Shown piece after piece: positions 43,933-54,138 of a DNA stretch of 64,000 bases. Every line of letters begins with the position of its first letter. Position 1 is the first letter of the stretch. The translations under genes were made by a program, and so were the position numbers. Source of the stretch: JAGVPT01 sp963717445. GTDB lineage: Bacteria > Bacteroidota > Ignavibacteria > UBA10030 > UBA8401. The stretch is taken from the NCBI GenBank assembly GCA_963717445.1, contig OY970334.1:930001-994000 (forward strand). The letters run 5' to 3'. Below the pieces are notes generated by a model. It had not been told where the DNA came from and ran no database searches. It saw only the letters and a list, made by a program, of their open reading frames with translations.

Positions 43933-45342
43933 TCACGTAAATTCAAAATATTTTTTCGCATTGTTGTAACAGATGTCCTTCACAAACGCGCCGACAAGCC
44001 CGACATCGTCCGGGATAATTCCTTCGTCCATCTCCCGGCCAAGGATGTCGCATACCAGACGCCGGAAATACTCGTGCCTGGGATATGAGAGAAAACTGCG
44101 TGAGTCCGTGATCATCCCGACGAACTGGCTGAGTAATCCCATGTTGGAGAGGGCTTCGATTTGCCTTGTTATGCCATCTTTCTGATCGAGGAACCACCAT
44201 GCCGCGCCATATTGCATTTTACCCGGAACGGAACCGTCCTGGAAATTCCCGATCATGGTGGCGTACACTTCGTTATCGCGGGGGTTGACATTATAGAGGA
44301 TGGTCTTTGCGAGCTTGCTTTCTTTATCGAGGCGGTCTAGGAGCTTTGCCATCGGCCGGGCGATTGGTTCGTCGCCAATTGAATCGAATCCCGTGTCGCG
44401 ACCGAGTGTTCGCATCATTCGCGTATTGGTATTTCTCAATGCGCCGACGTGATATTGCTGAACCCATTTGTATTCACAATTTATGACTCCCAATTCATAC
44501 AGCATGGCCGACTTAAACGCTGCAACCTCGGCTGAATTCAGCGTTTTCTTCTGGAGCAATTTCTTGAAGATTGTTTTGATCTGAGCATCAGTATAGTCTT
44601 CCGCATATATCGTCTCCATACCATGGTCGGACGTTCTGCATCCATGGCGTGCGAAATAATCGAACCGTGAACGAAGGGCATCGAGAAATCGATCAAACGA
44701 TGTAATGTCGAGGTTTGCAGCGCGCGAAAGAGATTTCACATACCCGGCAAATGCCTTGCTGTCTTCAACCGCGAAAGCTTTATCCGGGCGAAATGCGGGG
44801 AACATCCGAGTGCTACCGGAGATTTTCGAATACTGTTCGTGATATTCGAGGGAGTCAATGGGATCATCGGTGGTGCACACCACTTCCACATTCATCTGTT
44901 TTAAAATCCCTTGTGCAAAGAATTGAGGCGTTGCAAGTTTTCGATTGCACTCATCCCAAATGCTCTTCGCGGTCATTGCGTCGAGCAAGCGATCGGAGAT
45001 CCCGAACGGGCGCTTCAATTCCATGTGCGTCCAGTGGTAGAGGGGATTCCTGAGCGTCTTGGGAACGGTTTCAGCCCACTTTTGAAACTTGTCCCAATCA
45101 CCTGCGTCTCCTGTTACGAAGCGCTCGTTGACGCCGCTCGCCCTCATTGCGCGCCACTTGTAGTGGTCTCCGTTCAACCAGACTTGTGTCAAGTTCTCAA
45201 ACTGCCTATTCTCGGCGATTTCTTTTGGAGAGAGATGACAATGATAATCGATAATCGGCATTGTTTCGGCGTAGTCGTGGTACAGCGTTTCTGCCCTTTT
45301 TGTCTTTAGAAGAAAATTTCTATGAACGAATTCTTTTTTCAT
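43933..45342 (-). CDS. uxaC: Uronate isomerase UxaC
   Basis: A 469-residue TIM-barrel isomerase of the amidohydrolase superfamily, normal UxaC length. IIDYHCHLSPKEIAENRQF supplies the first metal His pair; LYHWTHMELKRPFGI, VVCTTDDPIDSLEYH and the late YPRHEYFRRLVCDILG are typical. It converts galacturonate to tagaturonate and glucuronate to fructuronate. GGAAAG precedes the start. It is the entry step of the monomer route in this cluster. Confidence 0.95.
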   Translation of the reverse strand: MKKEFVHRNFLLKTKRAETLYHDYAETMPIIDYHCHLSPKEIAENRQFENLTQVWLNGDHYKWRAMRASGVNERFVTGDAGDWDKFQKWAETVPKTLRNPLYHWTHMELKRPFGISDRLLDAMTAKSIWDECNRKLATPQFFAQGILKQMNVEVVCTTDDPIDSLEYHEQYSKISGSTRMFPAFRPDKAFAVEDSKAFAGYVKSLSRAANLDITSFDRFLDALRSRFDYFARHGCRTSDHGMETIYAEDYTDAQIKTIFKKLLQKKTLNSAEVAAFKSAMLYELGVINCEYKWVQQYHVGALRNTNTRMMRTLGRDTGFDSIGDEPIARPMAKLLDRLDKESKLAKTILYNVNPRDNEVYATMIGNFQDGSVPGKMQYGAAWWFLDQKDGITRQIEALSNMGLLSQFVGMITDSRSFLSYPRHEYFRRLVCDILGREMDEGIIPDDVGLVGAFVKDICYNNAKKYFEFT

Positions 45343-45385
45343 CGTAATGTCTTTCCATTTTGCCGCCCTGTATGACGGGGCAGAC

Positions 45386-46660
45386 TCAAAAAATTACCCG
45401 GATTGGATTATTAAGTTCCTCTGCGATCGATTTGAGGTACGAACGAAATTCTTCGAGGCTCGTAATCCCGTTCTGTTCCTGCTGCCATGCGGCAGCAAAA
45501 TAGTATGTCAATTTACCTCCGCGGGGGCGCAGGATGACAAGATAACTGACATTGTCGGCACGTCGTTCGATTTTCTCCGAACCTTTATAGAACACTGCAA
45601 TTCCCATGTTGTCACCAGCACGGGATTGCTTCCCAAACAATCCGAAGTACTGCCAACCTTTGTCCGGTCGACCGGTCGACTCGACGAGCGTTGTGTTCTC
45701 ATGTTTTGCGAGACCGGTGCAAAGGTTCGACGGATTTGGAGAAATCTGTTCCTTGCACATCGTCAACCGGCTCCCGGCAGTGATCGAATAACTCGATATA
45801 AGATTATATTTTTTCCCTGCGACATTCCAGCCATAATATACAGCCCGTACATCGGAACGAACGGGGCCGTTTGCGGCAATAATACAAAATACACTGTCGG
45901 TGCTCGAAACGGTGACGACATCCGTTCCGCTTTGCATCGCAAGAGAACCAATACCTAGCGATGTACCAACCTTGAAATTATCCATTCCCCAATACAACAT
46001 AGATTCGTACGATTCGTTGTTGTTGGCAACGAGATCGTGTACCCCCGCGGTGTTTAGTACCATGTCCGCCACCTTCTTACCGAAAATATCAGTCCGGTTG
46101 CGCTCGTCCAAATAAAATCGATATCCTATTTTATCCGACTCCCATGTGGGCCCCTCGTGCTGGAATAACCCGTCGTGGTCAACGTGAACTGCGGGCACTC
46201 GGACCGAATCGATGCGAACAAACCTTCCTTTCGCGTACTTTCCGTTCACGAACTCATAGTCCACCTTGATCGACATATCCGCCTGGGTCCGTTTCCTGTA
46301 CTCTTTCTTTGGCAGTGCGTGCGGCCCCCATCGCAAAACGATTAATTTCTGCTCGTTCGGCGCGAAATCAGTGACGAACGTGAGCAGGTCGGGGGATCCA
46401 TTGCGGTCGGTATCATCAAACTGGCTTGGTAGTTCAACTCCTCCCGAATAGACCGTGCATGAACGCGGGTCAAAAGTCGGAACCTCCTTCTCGATCGACG
46501 CAACGTCAATTGATATTGCTTCATCAATCCGCGCAATTGCCAAGGTATTCGAAGCATGTACGACGAGAGAATCGGGCAATGGTCGATGTGCACCATCTTT
46601 TGCGTAAGCAGTGAAGAGCGACAAACAGAGAGCAAGGGTGAGGGCAACAAAGTATTTCAT
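45386..46660 (-). CDS. Exported DUF4861 protein
   Basis: 424 residues from ATG 46660 with AAAGGA upstream and a signal peptide (ends TAYAKDG). The body matches the DUF4861 kind of beta-rich protein that recurs in pectin and ulvan-type degradation clusters next to uronate genes (for example SDKIGYRFYLDERNRTDIFGK, and the Trp/Tyr-rich HVDHDGLFQHEGPTWES). Function is not established; a lyase or hydrolase on uronate-containing oligosaccharides has been suggested for such proteins from context. It lies 43 bases before uxaC, so the two are probably co-expressed. Confidence 0.7.
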   Translation of the reverse strand: MKYFVALTLALCLSLFTAYAKDGAHRPLPDSLVVHASNTLAIARIDEAISIDVASIEKEVPTFDPRSCTVYSGGVELPSQFDDTDRNGSPDLLTFVTDFAPNEQKLIVLRWGPHALPKKEYRKRTQADMSIKVDYEFVNGKYAKGRFVRIDSVRVPAVHVDHDGLFQHEGPTWESDKIGYRFYLDERNRTDIFGKKVADMVLNTAGVHDLVANNNESYESMLYWGMDNFKVGTSLGIGSLAMQSGTDVVTVSSTDSVFCIIAANGPVRSDVRAVYYGWNVAGKKYNLISSYSITAGSRLTMCKEQISPNPSNLCTGLAKHENTTLVESTGRPDKGWQYFGLFGKQSRAGDNMGIAVFYKGSEKIERRADNVSYLVILRPRGGKLTYYFAAAWQQEQNGITSLEEFRSYLKSIAEELNNPIRVIF

Positions 46661-46902
46661 TGTTTTCCTTTCGAATGCCAGTAAGAAAACCGGACAGTCA
46701 ACCGGGGTTTCTCGATTCAAGAAGATGTCGGGCATCTTATCTCAAAAATTGTGCTCAGCTAAAAATTTACTCCGGTCAATTGATGAGATGATCGACATCT
46801 CGCAAAATACTCTAACGCCATGCTCTTCGAGTGCCAGTCGAGACGACTGACACCCGAAGGAATCATGACCGTTTCAAAACGTTGAACAACTGAACGTGCA
46901 AT

Positions 46903-48927
46903 TTATTTCAACAGCATCATTTTCTTTATAAATATAACTCCCGGCGATGACAATCGGTAGAAATAAATTCCCGATGACATGCTCGACGCGTTGAAATTCG
47001 CCGTATAGAAGCCCGGCTGCATCACCCCATTGACCAGCGTAGCAACCCTTCTTCCAAGAACATCGAAAATTTCCAGAGTGATTTGGGATGCCTTTGGAAC
47101 AGCGTAAGCGATCTGGGTTGAGGGGTTGAACGGGTTCGGATAATTCTGCGCCAACGAGAATTCTTTCGGCAACAGTGATTGAGCATCCGCCACACCCGTC
47201 ACCTTGTTTCCCTTGCCGCTGACGGCCACGGAATCCGGTGATCCGAGAGCGTCGTACACCAACTTGATATAGCCGGATTGGCTGCTCGTGTCGGCGGGTG
47301 TAAACGTGATGACGAGATATGCATTGGCTCCAGAGTTGACGGCCACCGATCCAGATGCGGCAGCAAATGCCGAGTTTGATGAAGTGACCGTAAAGTGGAC
47401 AGTACCTGGCCCAACATTCGTAAGTTGAATGCTGTCCTTCTTCGATGAAAGAAGGTTCACAGTACCGAATTTAATCTCGTGTCCGGAGACCGTAACAGGG
47501 GTCGTTGTCAGGGTCGGTGTGCCCCAGCGTGGATCGCCAGCGACTATACCATCTGTCGTTGTCATGCTCGCGAGCAATGACGCAGTACCTGCGATATTGC
47601 AATTCAAAGTATCGAAATAATACTCGACATGCCTCCGGTTGTAGTCATACGTCCAATGCCCCGGAGAATCTTTCGTGAAATTCGGATCGTTGCCATTTTT
47701 TTGTTTCCCATCGCCTCCGAGTGACCGAGGCTCATAGATCCAACGGATCATCTTTGTCATAAGTGGAGGAGTGTTGTTGAGCGTAATGGCGACCTGTTTG
47801 AAACCCTTGGTAGTGTCCTTACCCTGCGCGGCCAACGTTGTGTTCATCCCCCAGGTGAGCCATGGCCCTTCACTTTGATAATAAGGACCGTTCGGGAGAG
47901 GAAGATTTAACATGGCCTGACCTGAATCCGACACCGCATAGTAGTTGTTGGAAATGTTCCATTTTGCGGCGAGGTTTCGATTTGTCAGCACCCATGCCAT
48001 TCTCGGCTGCAAGTTGACTGTATCAAGTTCGCCGGGATCGCTGAATTCGACTTGTCGAATGTATGCCGTATCAGCTCCGAGGGCGAAATGGTCGACAAGC
48101 AAGTTGTTCGTTATCTGGAGTATACCTGCGCCCGTCGAGTCAACCCTCCCGAGGGAGAGAAACCCATGGTACGAGACACTATTGACGATGGTGTTATGAT
48201 TAAAAATAAAGTTCTTAATCGGGCCGAGTGTTGACTGGTAATGCCTGACCACTCGGTCTTGCAGGTTGACGAACGTGCAGTTCTCGATATCGCACGTATC
48301 GACAATATTGTTTCTTAGGTCGATCCCTTTGCCGGCTCCGAAATTGGACGTTCCCTCAAACCCCATGTCTGCGAAGATGGAGTTGGTCACCTTGACGACA
48401 TGCGGTTGTCCGTCTGTTCTAAGCAAATTACCATTGACGGACTTCAAGATGCAGCTATCAACGTAAATGCTGCCGCCGCTGCCGGAGGCGTTCAGGTCGA
48501 TGAGACCTCCCTGCAGGTGGTCGAGGTTGGAATCGACCGGTTCGTAGTATCCCGTGATGATAATGTGCTTAAGATAAATAGCGCCACCTGCAAGATTTGC
48601 AAACTCTCCAGGGGGGTTTCCGTTTGTCCCCGGATACAGATAGACCGTAGGATCGTAGTGGCCGCTACTCCCGTACTCACAACGAAAACTGAGGGTCTTG
48701 TTTGCAAATGCAAGTTGCGCGTTGAGGAGATAGACTCCATCTTTCTTTAATACGTAGACGCGTGTTCCGCCCTGAAAAGCGGCGCTTGAGGTGTCCTGGA
48801 AAATCAGCGTGTTGAGATACTGATTTCCCGACCCCACGTAGTCCTGCAAGACTAAATCCTGAGCGAACAAAGCCATCGGAAGCATCAGAACCATCAAAGC
48901 AGGAAAAATGTAACTGAGCTTAAGCAT
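46903..48927 (-). CDS. T9SS-exported parallel beta-helix protein, pectate-lyase-like
   Basis: 674 residues from ATG 48927, chosen for AAGGAGG and the following signal peptide (ends ALFAQD). Residues about 80-330 show beta-helix rungs with repeated 'N-nIi-n' patterns (IVDTCDIENCTFVNLQDRVV, FNHNTIVNSVSYHGF), the layout of DUF5123/DUF4957 proteins of pectin clusters. About 480-580 is an ASH/choice-of-anchor Ig domain (INVGPGTVHFTV-like). The last ~85 residues are a T9SS sorting domain with AQNYPNPFNPSTQIAYAVPK and GIYFYRL. Likely surface-attached, binding or cutting pectin; catalytic residues are not evident. Confidence 0.78.
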   Translation of the reverse strand: MLKLSYIFPALMVLMLPMALFAQDLVLQDYVGSGNQYLNTLIFQDTSSAAFQGGTRVYVLKKDGVYLLNAQLAFANKTLSFRCEYGSSGHYDPTVYLYPGTNGNPPGEFANLAGGAIYLKHIIITGYYEPVDSNLDHLQGGLIDLNASGSGGSIYVDSCILKSVNGNLLRTDGQPHVVKVTNSIFADMGFEGTSNFGAGKGIDLRNNIVDTCDIENCTFVNLQDRVVRHYQSTLGPIKNFIFNHNTIVNSVSYHGFLSLGRVDSTGAGILQITNNLLVDHFALGADTAYIRQVEFSDPGELDTVNLQPRMAWVLTNRNLAAKWNISNNYYAVSDSGQAMLNLPLPNGPYYQSEGPWLTWGMNTTLAAQGKDTTKGFKQVAITLNNTPPLMTKMIRWIYEPRSLGGDGKQKNGNDPNFTKDSPGHWTYDYNRRHVEYYFDTLNCNIAGTASLLASMTTTDGIVAGDPRWGTPTLTTTPVTVSGHEIKFGTVNLLSSKKDSIQLTNVGPGTVHFTVTSSNSAFAAASGSVAVNSGANAYLVITFTPADTSSQSGYIKLVYDALGSPDSVAVSGKGNKVTGVADAQSLLPKEFSLAQNYPNPFNPSTQIAYAVPKASQITLEIFDVLGRRVATLVNGVMQPGFYTANFNASSMSSGIYFYRLSSPGVIFIKKMMLLK

Positions 48928-49093
48928 AACATCCTCCTTGGTGTGACATGGAATAAATCGTGAGCTATGTGGAACCGAATTCATTTTAGCCAAATTGTTT
49001 CTACCTATGAACATCGAATATTGAACGATGCACTTTGAGCGATCACCTCCTCCCAGCAATGTTGAATTCAGTGAATACTTGCTATGGTTCGTT

Positions 49094-52000
49094 CTACAAC
49101 GAAACCCTCACTCCGAAGTCCACGGTTACGCCATACAGCTCGGCCGTGCGTGGAATCTGCCAAGAAGTAAAATTATCCTTGAACGACGTTGTCTCCTGGC
49201 GATTGGTGAGATTGTTGACATTGAGAATCAAAGAAAATTTTTCACTCAGTTTCTGCTTCAGCGCGAGATCCAATTTCGTAAATGGGTCGACATAGACGTC
49301 TGCTTGGCCATCTTGAGAATATGATTGGATGTACTGGCCCTGGAAGAATACCGACACCCGTCCGGAAAATCCACCGATGTCATATCCGAGGGCTACGTTA
49401 CCGTAGAAATTGGGCTGGCCTTCCGACTCTCTTTTCAGGTCTATCGCAACATGATGGAATACGCTTGAGATAACCGGATTATTGCGAACATATGTTGTCT
49501 CCGAGGTGGCGATTATTTGGCTTCCAATGATGTAGGTCTCGGATCTCGTGATCGATGCGTTGTACGACAGCGTAATATTGCTGAGGTAGCCGGGAAGGAA
49601 ACCAAAATTTATCTGATGCTCGAATTCGAACCCCCATGCGTACGAGGTTTTATCCGAATTGTATGGCATGGTCAGGATATGAATTGAGCGCTGACTGATG
49701 ATTGAAGCGAACGGCGCTGTAGTCTGCCACGTCAACCCCATCTTTTGAAACAATGAATCAACCCCATCGATGCTCACGTTGTTCATCTCATGATAGAGAT
49801 TGTCGATGACTTTGTAGAACCCGGAGACGGATATGAGACCGATCGTATTGCTGTACACCTGAGTGTTCAATTCGTAATTCCATGCTTTTGTATCCTTCAG
49901 ATTAGGATTACCGAGATCGAATATCTCACCGCCGGCTCCGGAGATATTGAAAGAAGGGAGACGGAAATTAAAATCTGGTCTGGCCAACGCCTTGTAGGCA
50001 GCAGCCCGTATTGTCAAGAAATCTGTCGGCGTGACCGACATCTGAGCATTCGGAAGCCAGATGGTTTCAGAATAATGGGTCGTAGAATCCTGGAGCGGTT
50101 GAGGCGTGATCTGCTGTATCCCGATTGTCGAAATTGCACCGTCGGTGAATTTTGCGCCATAGTCGTCCGATTCTTGCTCAAGGCGTACACCGGCGATCAG
50201 GGTCATCGCCTGACCAATGTTGAATGTGTTCATGAGATATCCTGCGCTTACTCTCTCCTGCACGTTGTAGTCGCCGAGCTCAGCCAGCGCACTCGGACCG
50301 AATTCGGGGGAACCGCTCACTGTCGCATTTTTCACCAACTGGTACCAGAGTTTTAAAGCATCCACATTGATGAGGGGCGTCATCTTGTACAAACCGAGAA
50401 GGTTGCGGGACGGGGCCGGATAATCGACGAAATCCGATAACGAGGGAGACGAAGATGATCGATTGTAGTAATAGTTTGCAAAACGGCTCGATTCCAACAT
50501 TGTCGTGTCGACGCCGATCGTTGAAAACCCATGGAGGTAGTTGTTGTCATCGAGTTCTTCCTTATTCATCCATCGCGTTCCATCTCTGTACTTTGCTCCC
50601 ATTTTCAAATCGCCTGAGAGCTGGTCAAACAATGAGTATGTTTTTGTGACGTTGACGTAAGCGGTTCTCTCTTTATCGAAGTTATTTTGCTGATAATAGA
50701 CAGAGGTAGAGCAAGCGGCGGCCGAAAAGTTATTGAGAGCATAAGGAATGATGTTAAGTTCCGGGTGGTCGTGGCCGGAAGGAACTCCTCCCGGAACCAC
50801 TCCCGGCGTTTCTGTAAACTTCATCGCGAAATCGTACGGATTGTCAACGCGCGATTCGGCGTACGAAGCGCTCCAGTCAACATCGAACCCGCCGAGAAAA
50901 TTTTTCCCCTGCAGGGCGGCATTGTCGGTGCTCGTCGTGAGCTCAGTGTAACGGTAGTTATAGTCCCAGGAACCGCCTCCACCCGTAACACCTGGATACA
51001 CCCGGTCATAGAGCATGATATTTCTGCCGGTGCTGCTGTAGAGTCCGGATAACTTTACCGATCCACTGTCGGGCGTGTTGACGTCGAAGATCGCTTGACC
51101 GCCATTCCTCGTCCTCACCTCATCAGTGAAATCGACTGTAAAGGGAGCCATTTCGTAATCGACGTTCCACGGCGAAGTGGGATTGTTAATGGGCTTGTAG
51201 TACGCATAACTGTATGTGATATCCTCTTTGCTCCTAATCTTTCTCTCGGTATTGCCCTGTAGCTGCACACCGAGAACATCATCCAAAAACCTCTCGCCGT
51301 ACCGACCAGTGATGTCGTACTGTCTCGCCGAATTCATTAGACGATTATAGTCCCCCATGAGATCAAAAACGATTTCCCGCTCCGAAGGAGCTTTCCGGGT
51401 CACCAGATTAATAGAGCCGGCGATCGCGTCTCCATCCTGGTCGGGTGTGAGGGTTTTGTGAAGCTCAATGCCAGCAAGTTCTCCCTGCGAGATGGTGCTG
51501 AGGTCAACATCTCTCGATGTGGAATCGGTCGACGGTATCTTTACTCCATCCACAGTAATGTTGCTGAATCTCGAGCTGAGGCCCCGAAGGACGACTTTGG
51601 TCGCTTCACCGCCCGATCGAATCAGCGAGACTCCCGGCAAGCGGCCAATCGCCTCAGCCGCATTCGCGTCGGGCAGCTCCTTGATCTTCTCTTCCGAAAC
51701 GACATTGACAATGGTTTTGGAGGAAACCTGCTCATTAATTGCCGCAACTTGGCCGCGCATTTGCGCAGTGATCACGACCGCCTGCCTCTGCAGTATTATC
51801 TGGCTGAGACGCACGTTCAACTGTACTTCGTTCTTCGTAGAGAAATCCACTTCGGCGTATTTCGTTTCGTATCCTATGCACGATACTTTAACCGTGAAGG
51901 AGCGATGCGGAATCGCAGTAATACGGTATTCTCCTTCGATATCCGTTGAAGAGCCGAGCGACGTCCCTTCGAGAATGACATTGATTCCGATGAGCTTCTC

Positions 52001-52111
52001 ATTCGTCAGGGAATCCGTTACCACGCCCTGCAGCGTCGACTGCCCAAAAGCGACGAGAGGCATTAACGATAAAGCTAAGGCGATGAGCTTTAATGCGGGA
52101 AGTATTTTCAT
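49094..52111 (-). CDS. TonB-dependent receptor, polysaccharide uptake type
   Basis: 1005 residues from ATG 52111 (GGAGA upstream; signal ends VAFGQ). CarboxypepD_reg-like domain about 22-105 (LQGVVTDSLTNEKLIGINVILEG), plug domain about 120-235 with EAIGRLPGVSLIRSGGEATKVVLRGL and a long 22-stranded barrel to the C-terminus, ending FGVRVSL. The plug text resembles the TonB receptors of carbohydrate loci in Xanthomonas/Caulobacter. It sits between a PL9 lyase gene and a beta-helix protein gene, so it most likely imports pectin fragments. No SusD-like lipoprotein accompanies it, unlike in Bacteroides loci. Confidence 0.9.
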   Translation of the reverse strand: MKILPALKLIALALSLMPLVAFGQSTLQGVVTDSLTNEKLIGINVILEGTSLGSSTDIEGEYRITAIPHRSFTVKVSCIGYETKYAEVDFSTKNEVQLNVRLSQIILQRQAVVITAQMRGQVAAINEQVSSKTIVNVVSEEKIKELPDANAAEAIGRLPGVSLIRSGGEATKVVLRGLSSRFSNITVDGVKIPSTDSTSRDVDLSTISQGELAGIELHKTLTPDQDGDAIAGSINLVTRKAPSEREIVFDLMGDYNRLMNSARQYDITGRYGERFLDDVLGVQLQGNTERKIRSKEDITYSYAYYKPINNPTSPWNVDYEMAPFTVDFTDEVRTRNGGQAIFDVNTPDSGSVKLSGLYSSTGRNIMLYDRVYPGVTGGGGSWDYNYRYTELTTSTDNAALQGKNFLGGFDVDWSASYAESRVDNPYDFAMKFTETPGVVPGGVPSGHDHPELNIIPYALNNFSAAACSTSVYYQQNNFDKERTAYVNVTKTYSLFDQLSGDLKMGAKYRDGTRWMNKEELDDNNYLHGFSTIGVDTTMLESSRFANYYYNRSSSSPSLSDFVDYPAPSRNLLGLYKMTPLINVDALKLWYQLVKNATVSGSPEFGPSALAELGDYNVQERVSAGYLMNTFNIGQAMTLIAGVRLEQESDDYGAKFTDGAISTIGIQQITPQPLQDSTTHYSETIWLPNAQMSVTPTDFLTIRAAAYKALARPDFNFRLPSFNISGAGGEIFDLGNPNLKDTKAWNYELNTQVYSNTIGLISVSGFYKVIDNLYHEMNNVSIDGVDSLFQKMGLTWQTTAPFASIISQRSIHILTMPYNSDKTSYAWGFEFEHQINFGFLPGYLSNITLSYNASITRSETYIIGSQIIATSETTYVRNNPVISSVFHHVAIDLKRESEGQPNFYGNVALGYDIGGFSGRVSVFFQGQYIQSYSQDGQADVYVDPFTKLDLALKQKLSEKFSLILNVNNLTNRQETTSFKDNFTSWQIPRTAELYGVTVDFGVRVSL

Positions 52112-52203
52112 AGTGCTCTCCGTAAAAGTATTGGCGCCAATCTGTAGAGCGCCAACGATAAGGTGAATTGATGATAACTCTCCTCCTCGCCTCTTATCTT
52201 CCA

Positions 52204-53760
52204 TCACTTCAAAAGAATCATTTTCTTTACTATCACGGTTTCGTTTGTCTCCAAACGATAGAAATAGATGCCGCTTGGAAAGTCACGGCTTGAAAAAATC
52301 ACTTCATGAACTCCCGCAACCTGACGTTCTTTTGCGAGCATTGCAACCTTTTGTCCCAACTCATTAAATACCTCGAGTGTTACATAACTGTTCACTGGCA
52401 ACTGATAACTGATTATCGTGCTTGGATTGAACGGGTTGGGAAAATTCTGCGACAGAGATGGCGAACGGGGCGACATCATCTGCCGGTCGTTCGAGACACG
52501 AGTCACATAGTCCGATTCAAATGCGCCAAGATCGGGAGCGCTCCCGTTGAACGGCAACCCGACGTTGGTACCTGCATCGATCAGGTCGCTCCCCTCGGCA
52601 AGATGCATAAAAAGGATATCCGGCAAACTTCCATCCGGCTTGCGCGGCCCGGTAACTCCGGCAGTATCCAGACTCACAAAATCCGTGTCTGTCACTGAAA
52701 ACGGAGGCAGCCAACTGTTCGTCGCCTGCACGGCGCTTGCCAGCACTGAAACCCCGCCCGTCCCCGCCGAGATACAGTTCTTGATCGTGAGGATTGAGCC
52801 GGTCTTCAGCGCTTCGTTGATGTGGTAATTTGTCCCGTTCCTGTAGCCGGTACAGTTCAGGAGCGTCATCGATCCTCGGTTGTTATTCTGGTCGAATCCT
52901 TTCACGCGATTGTCGAAGGCGAGACAATTTATCAATGTCATGTTGTGGCGGAGACTATCGGCATTGGAGTTGTCGCCTCCACCCATTTTGAAGCCGTTGC
53001 CGTTGCCGACGCTCGCCGCACCGCTCTTGAGATATCCGTTGTGAAATGTCCAACACATTTCAAAGGTCGTGAAGACGCTGTCCGAGGGACGCAAATATCC
53101 GTCGCAACCGTCATCTGAATTTTGCCAGGAGCGGCAGCCATAGAAATAATTGTTGGTACCCACGTCAAGCTTTGGAGCAAAACCATCGGCGTTTCCTTGG
53201 CTTGGGTCGGCATTATAGTAGGAATCGCAATTGATGACCCGGTTGTTCGAAGCTCCGCCCCCCAATTGGAGCCCGGTATCTTCGTTTTCGCTGAACGAAC
53301 AGTTCTCGATAATATTGTTCGAGCCGCTGATGATCATGCCGTTATCGCCAGCCCTCCAAATATCGAACCCTTTGATGTACCAGTAATTCTTGCTAAGGTT
53401 GATGCCCCTGTTGCTGCCGGAAATCGCCATGGCGCTGAAATCAAGGAATGGCCGCTCCCCGGGATATGCAAAGAGATAGTACATTGCACTGCTTGTTCCG
53501 CTCTTCGGGGTATTGATAGTGCTCGTCAATGAGTATGTACCCCCGCGGACGTACACCGTATCCCCAGCATGCATAATGGACAAAGCTTTGGTGATCGTCT
53601 GCAATGGTGCGTCAATGGTGCCGGCACTCGTATCACTCCCCGAAATTGAAACGTAGAGTTGAGCCTCCATGATATTGAGCATCAGAAGCAAGGCAATACC
53701 GACAATAGCGGATCGGGTCGCCAGCAAACTCATCCCCGTTTTTCCACGCGTTGGTTTCAT
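52204..53760 (-). CDS. Pectate lyase, PL9 family, with T9SS sorting domain
   Basis: 518 residues with a signal peptide (ends MEAQ). The central parallel beta-helix carries the PL9 signature: NADGFAPKL with Asp193, NYFYGCRSWQNSDDGCDGY with Asp216, Asp217 and Asp220, and GNGNGFKMGGG with Lys258. These match in order and spacing the calcium-binding aspartates and catalytic Lys of Dickeya Pel9A. The last ~85 residues form a T9SS sorting domain (SQNFPNPFNPSTIISYQLP). It cleaves polygalacturonate by beta-elimination at the cell surface, giving the unsaturated products that KduI and KduD process. A possible operator lies 177 bases upstream. Confidence 0.9.
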   Translation of the reverse strand: MKPTRGKTGMSLLATRSAIVGIALLLMLNIMEAQLYVSISGSDTSAGTIDAPLQTITKALSIMHAGDTVYVRGGTYSLTSTINTPKSGTSSAMYYLFAYPGERPFLDFSAMAISGSNRGINLSKNYWYIKGFDIWRAGDNGMIISGSNNIIENCSFSENEDTGLQLGGGASNNRVINCDSYYNADPSQGNADGFAPKLDVGTNNYFYGCRSWQNSDDGCDGYLRPSDSVFTTFEMCWTFHNGYLKSGAASVGNGNGFKMGGGDNSNADSLRHNMTLINCLAFDNRVKGFDQNNNRGSMTLLNCTGYRNGTNYHINEALKTGSILTIKNCISAGTGGVSVLASAVQATNSWLPPFSVTDTDFVSLDTAGVTGPRKPDGSLPDILFMHLAEGSDLIDAGTNVGLPFNGSAPDLGAFESDYVTRVSNDRQMMSPRSPSLSQNFPNPFNPSTIISYQLPVNSYVTLEVFNELGQKVAMLAKERQVAGVHEVIFSSRDFPSGIYFYRLETNETVIVKKMILLK

Positions 53761-54138
53761 CGAACAAATCCCTTTCGCTCTATCATAAAAAAGAATGCGC
53801 GTTGCATCCCGAACAGGTACATCTCGTGATATTCATTGCCATACTATTTCGCCAACGATATTTTAGATTTTTAGAATGACCAGAATTTCTTGTCAGGGAC
53901 ACACATCGAGTTGGCATAAAAAGCCATTTTTCCCTTAATCGTTTACTTTATCGGTAACGTAATATCGTGCAAGAATCTCCTGCGCGTGCCCGGTTTCCGG
54001 ACATAACCCCTATTATTGATGATTACACCAATACGACCCCGTCGCTCGCAAGAATTAGTTAGGTCAATTCTTGCGAGCGAACGTCGGGCGCAAACGACTG
54101 TCTCGCACCCAGAAGCGACCGACCCGATAGTCGAGCTG
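53761..54138. other. Upstream region of the PL9 gene
   Basis: A 378-base gap on the promoter side of the PL9 gene. It contains the operator-like site at 53937-53962; AAAGGG about 14 bases before the PL9 start may serve as ribosome site. Around 54040-54085 lies an inverted repeat TCGCAAGAATTA...AATTCTTGCGAGCGA, which may form a hairpin after the 724-residue gene. Confidence 0.5.
53937..53962. promoter_or_regulatory. Operator-like site shared by two T9SS genes (copy 1)
   Basis: AATCGTTTACTTTA then TCGGTAACGTAA. The same 26-base sequence with two changes lies at 56421-56446. A partial palindrome around the central CGGTAA (TTA-YCGG-TAA) resembles LacI/GalR-family operators. It lies 177 bases before the PL9 start. 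Confidence 0.5.
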
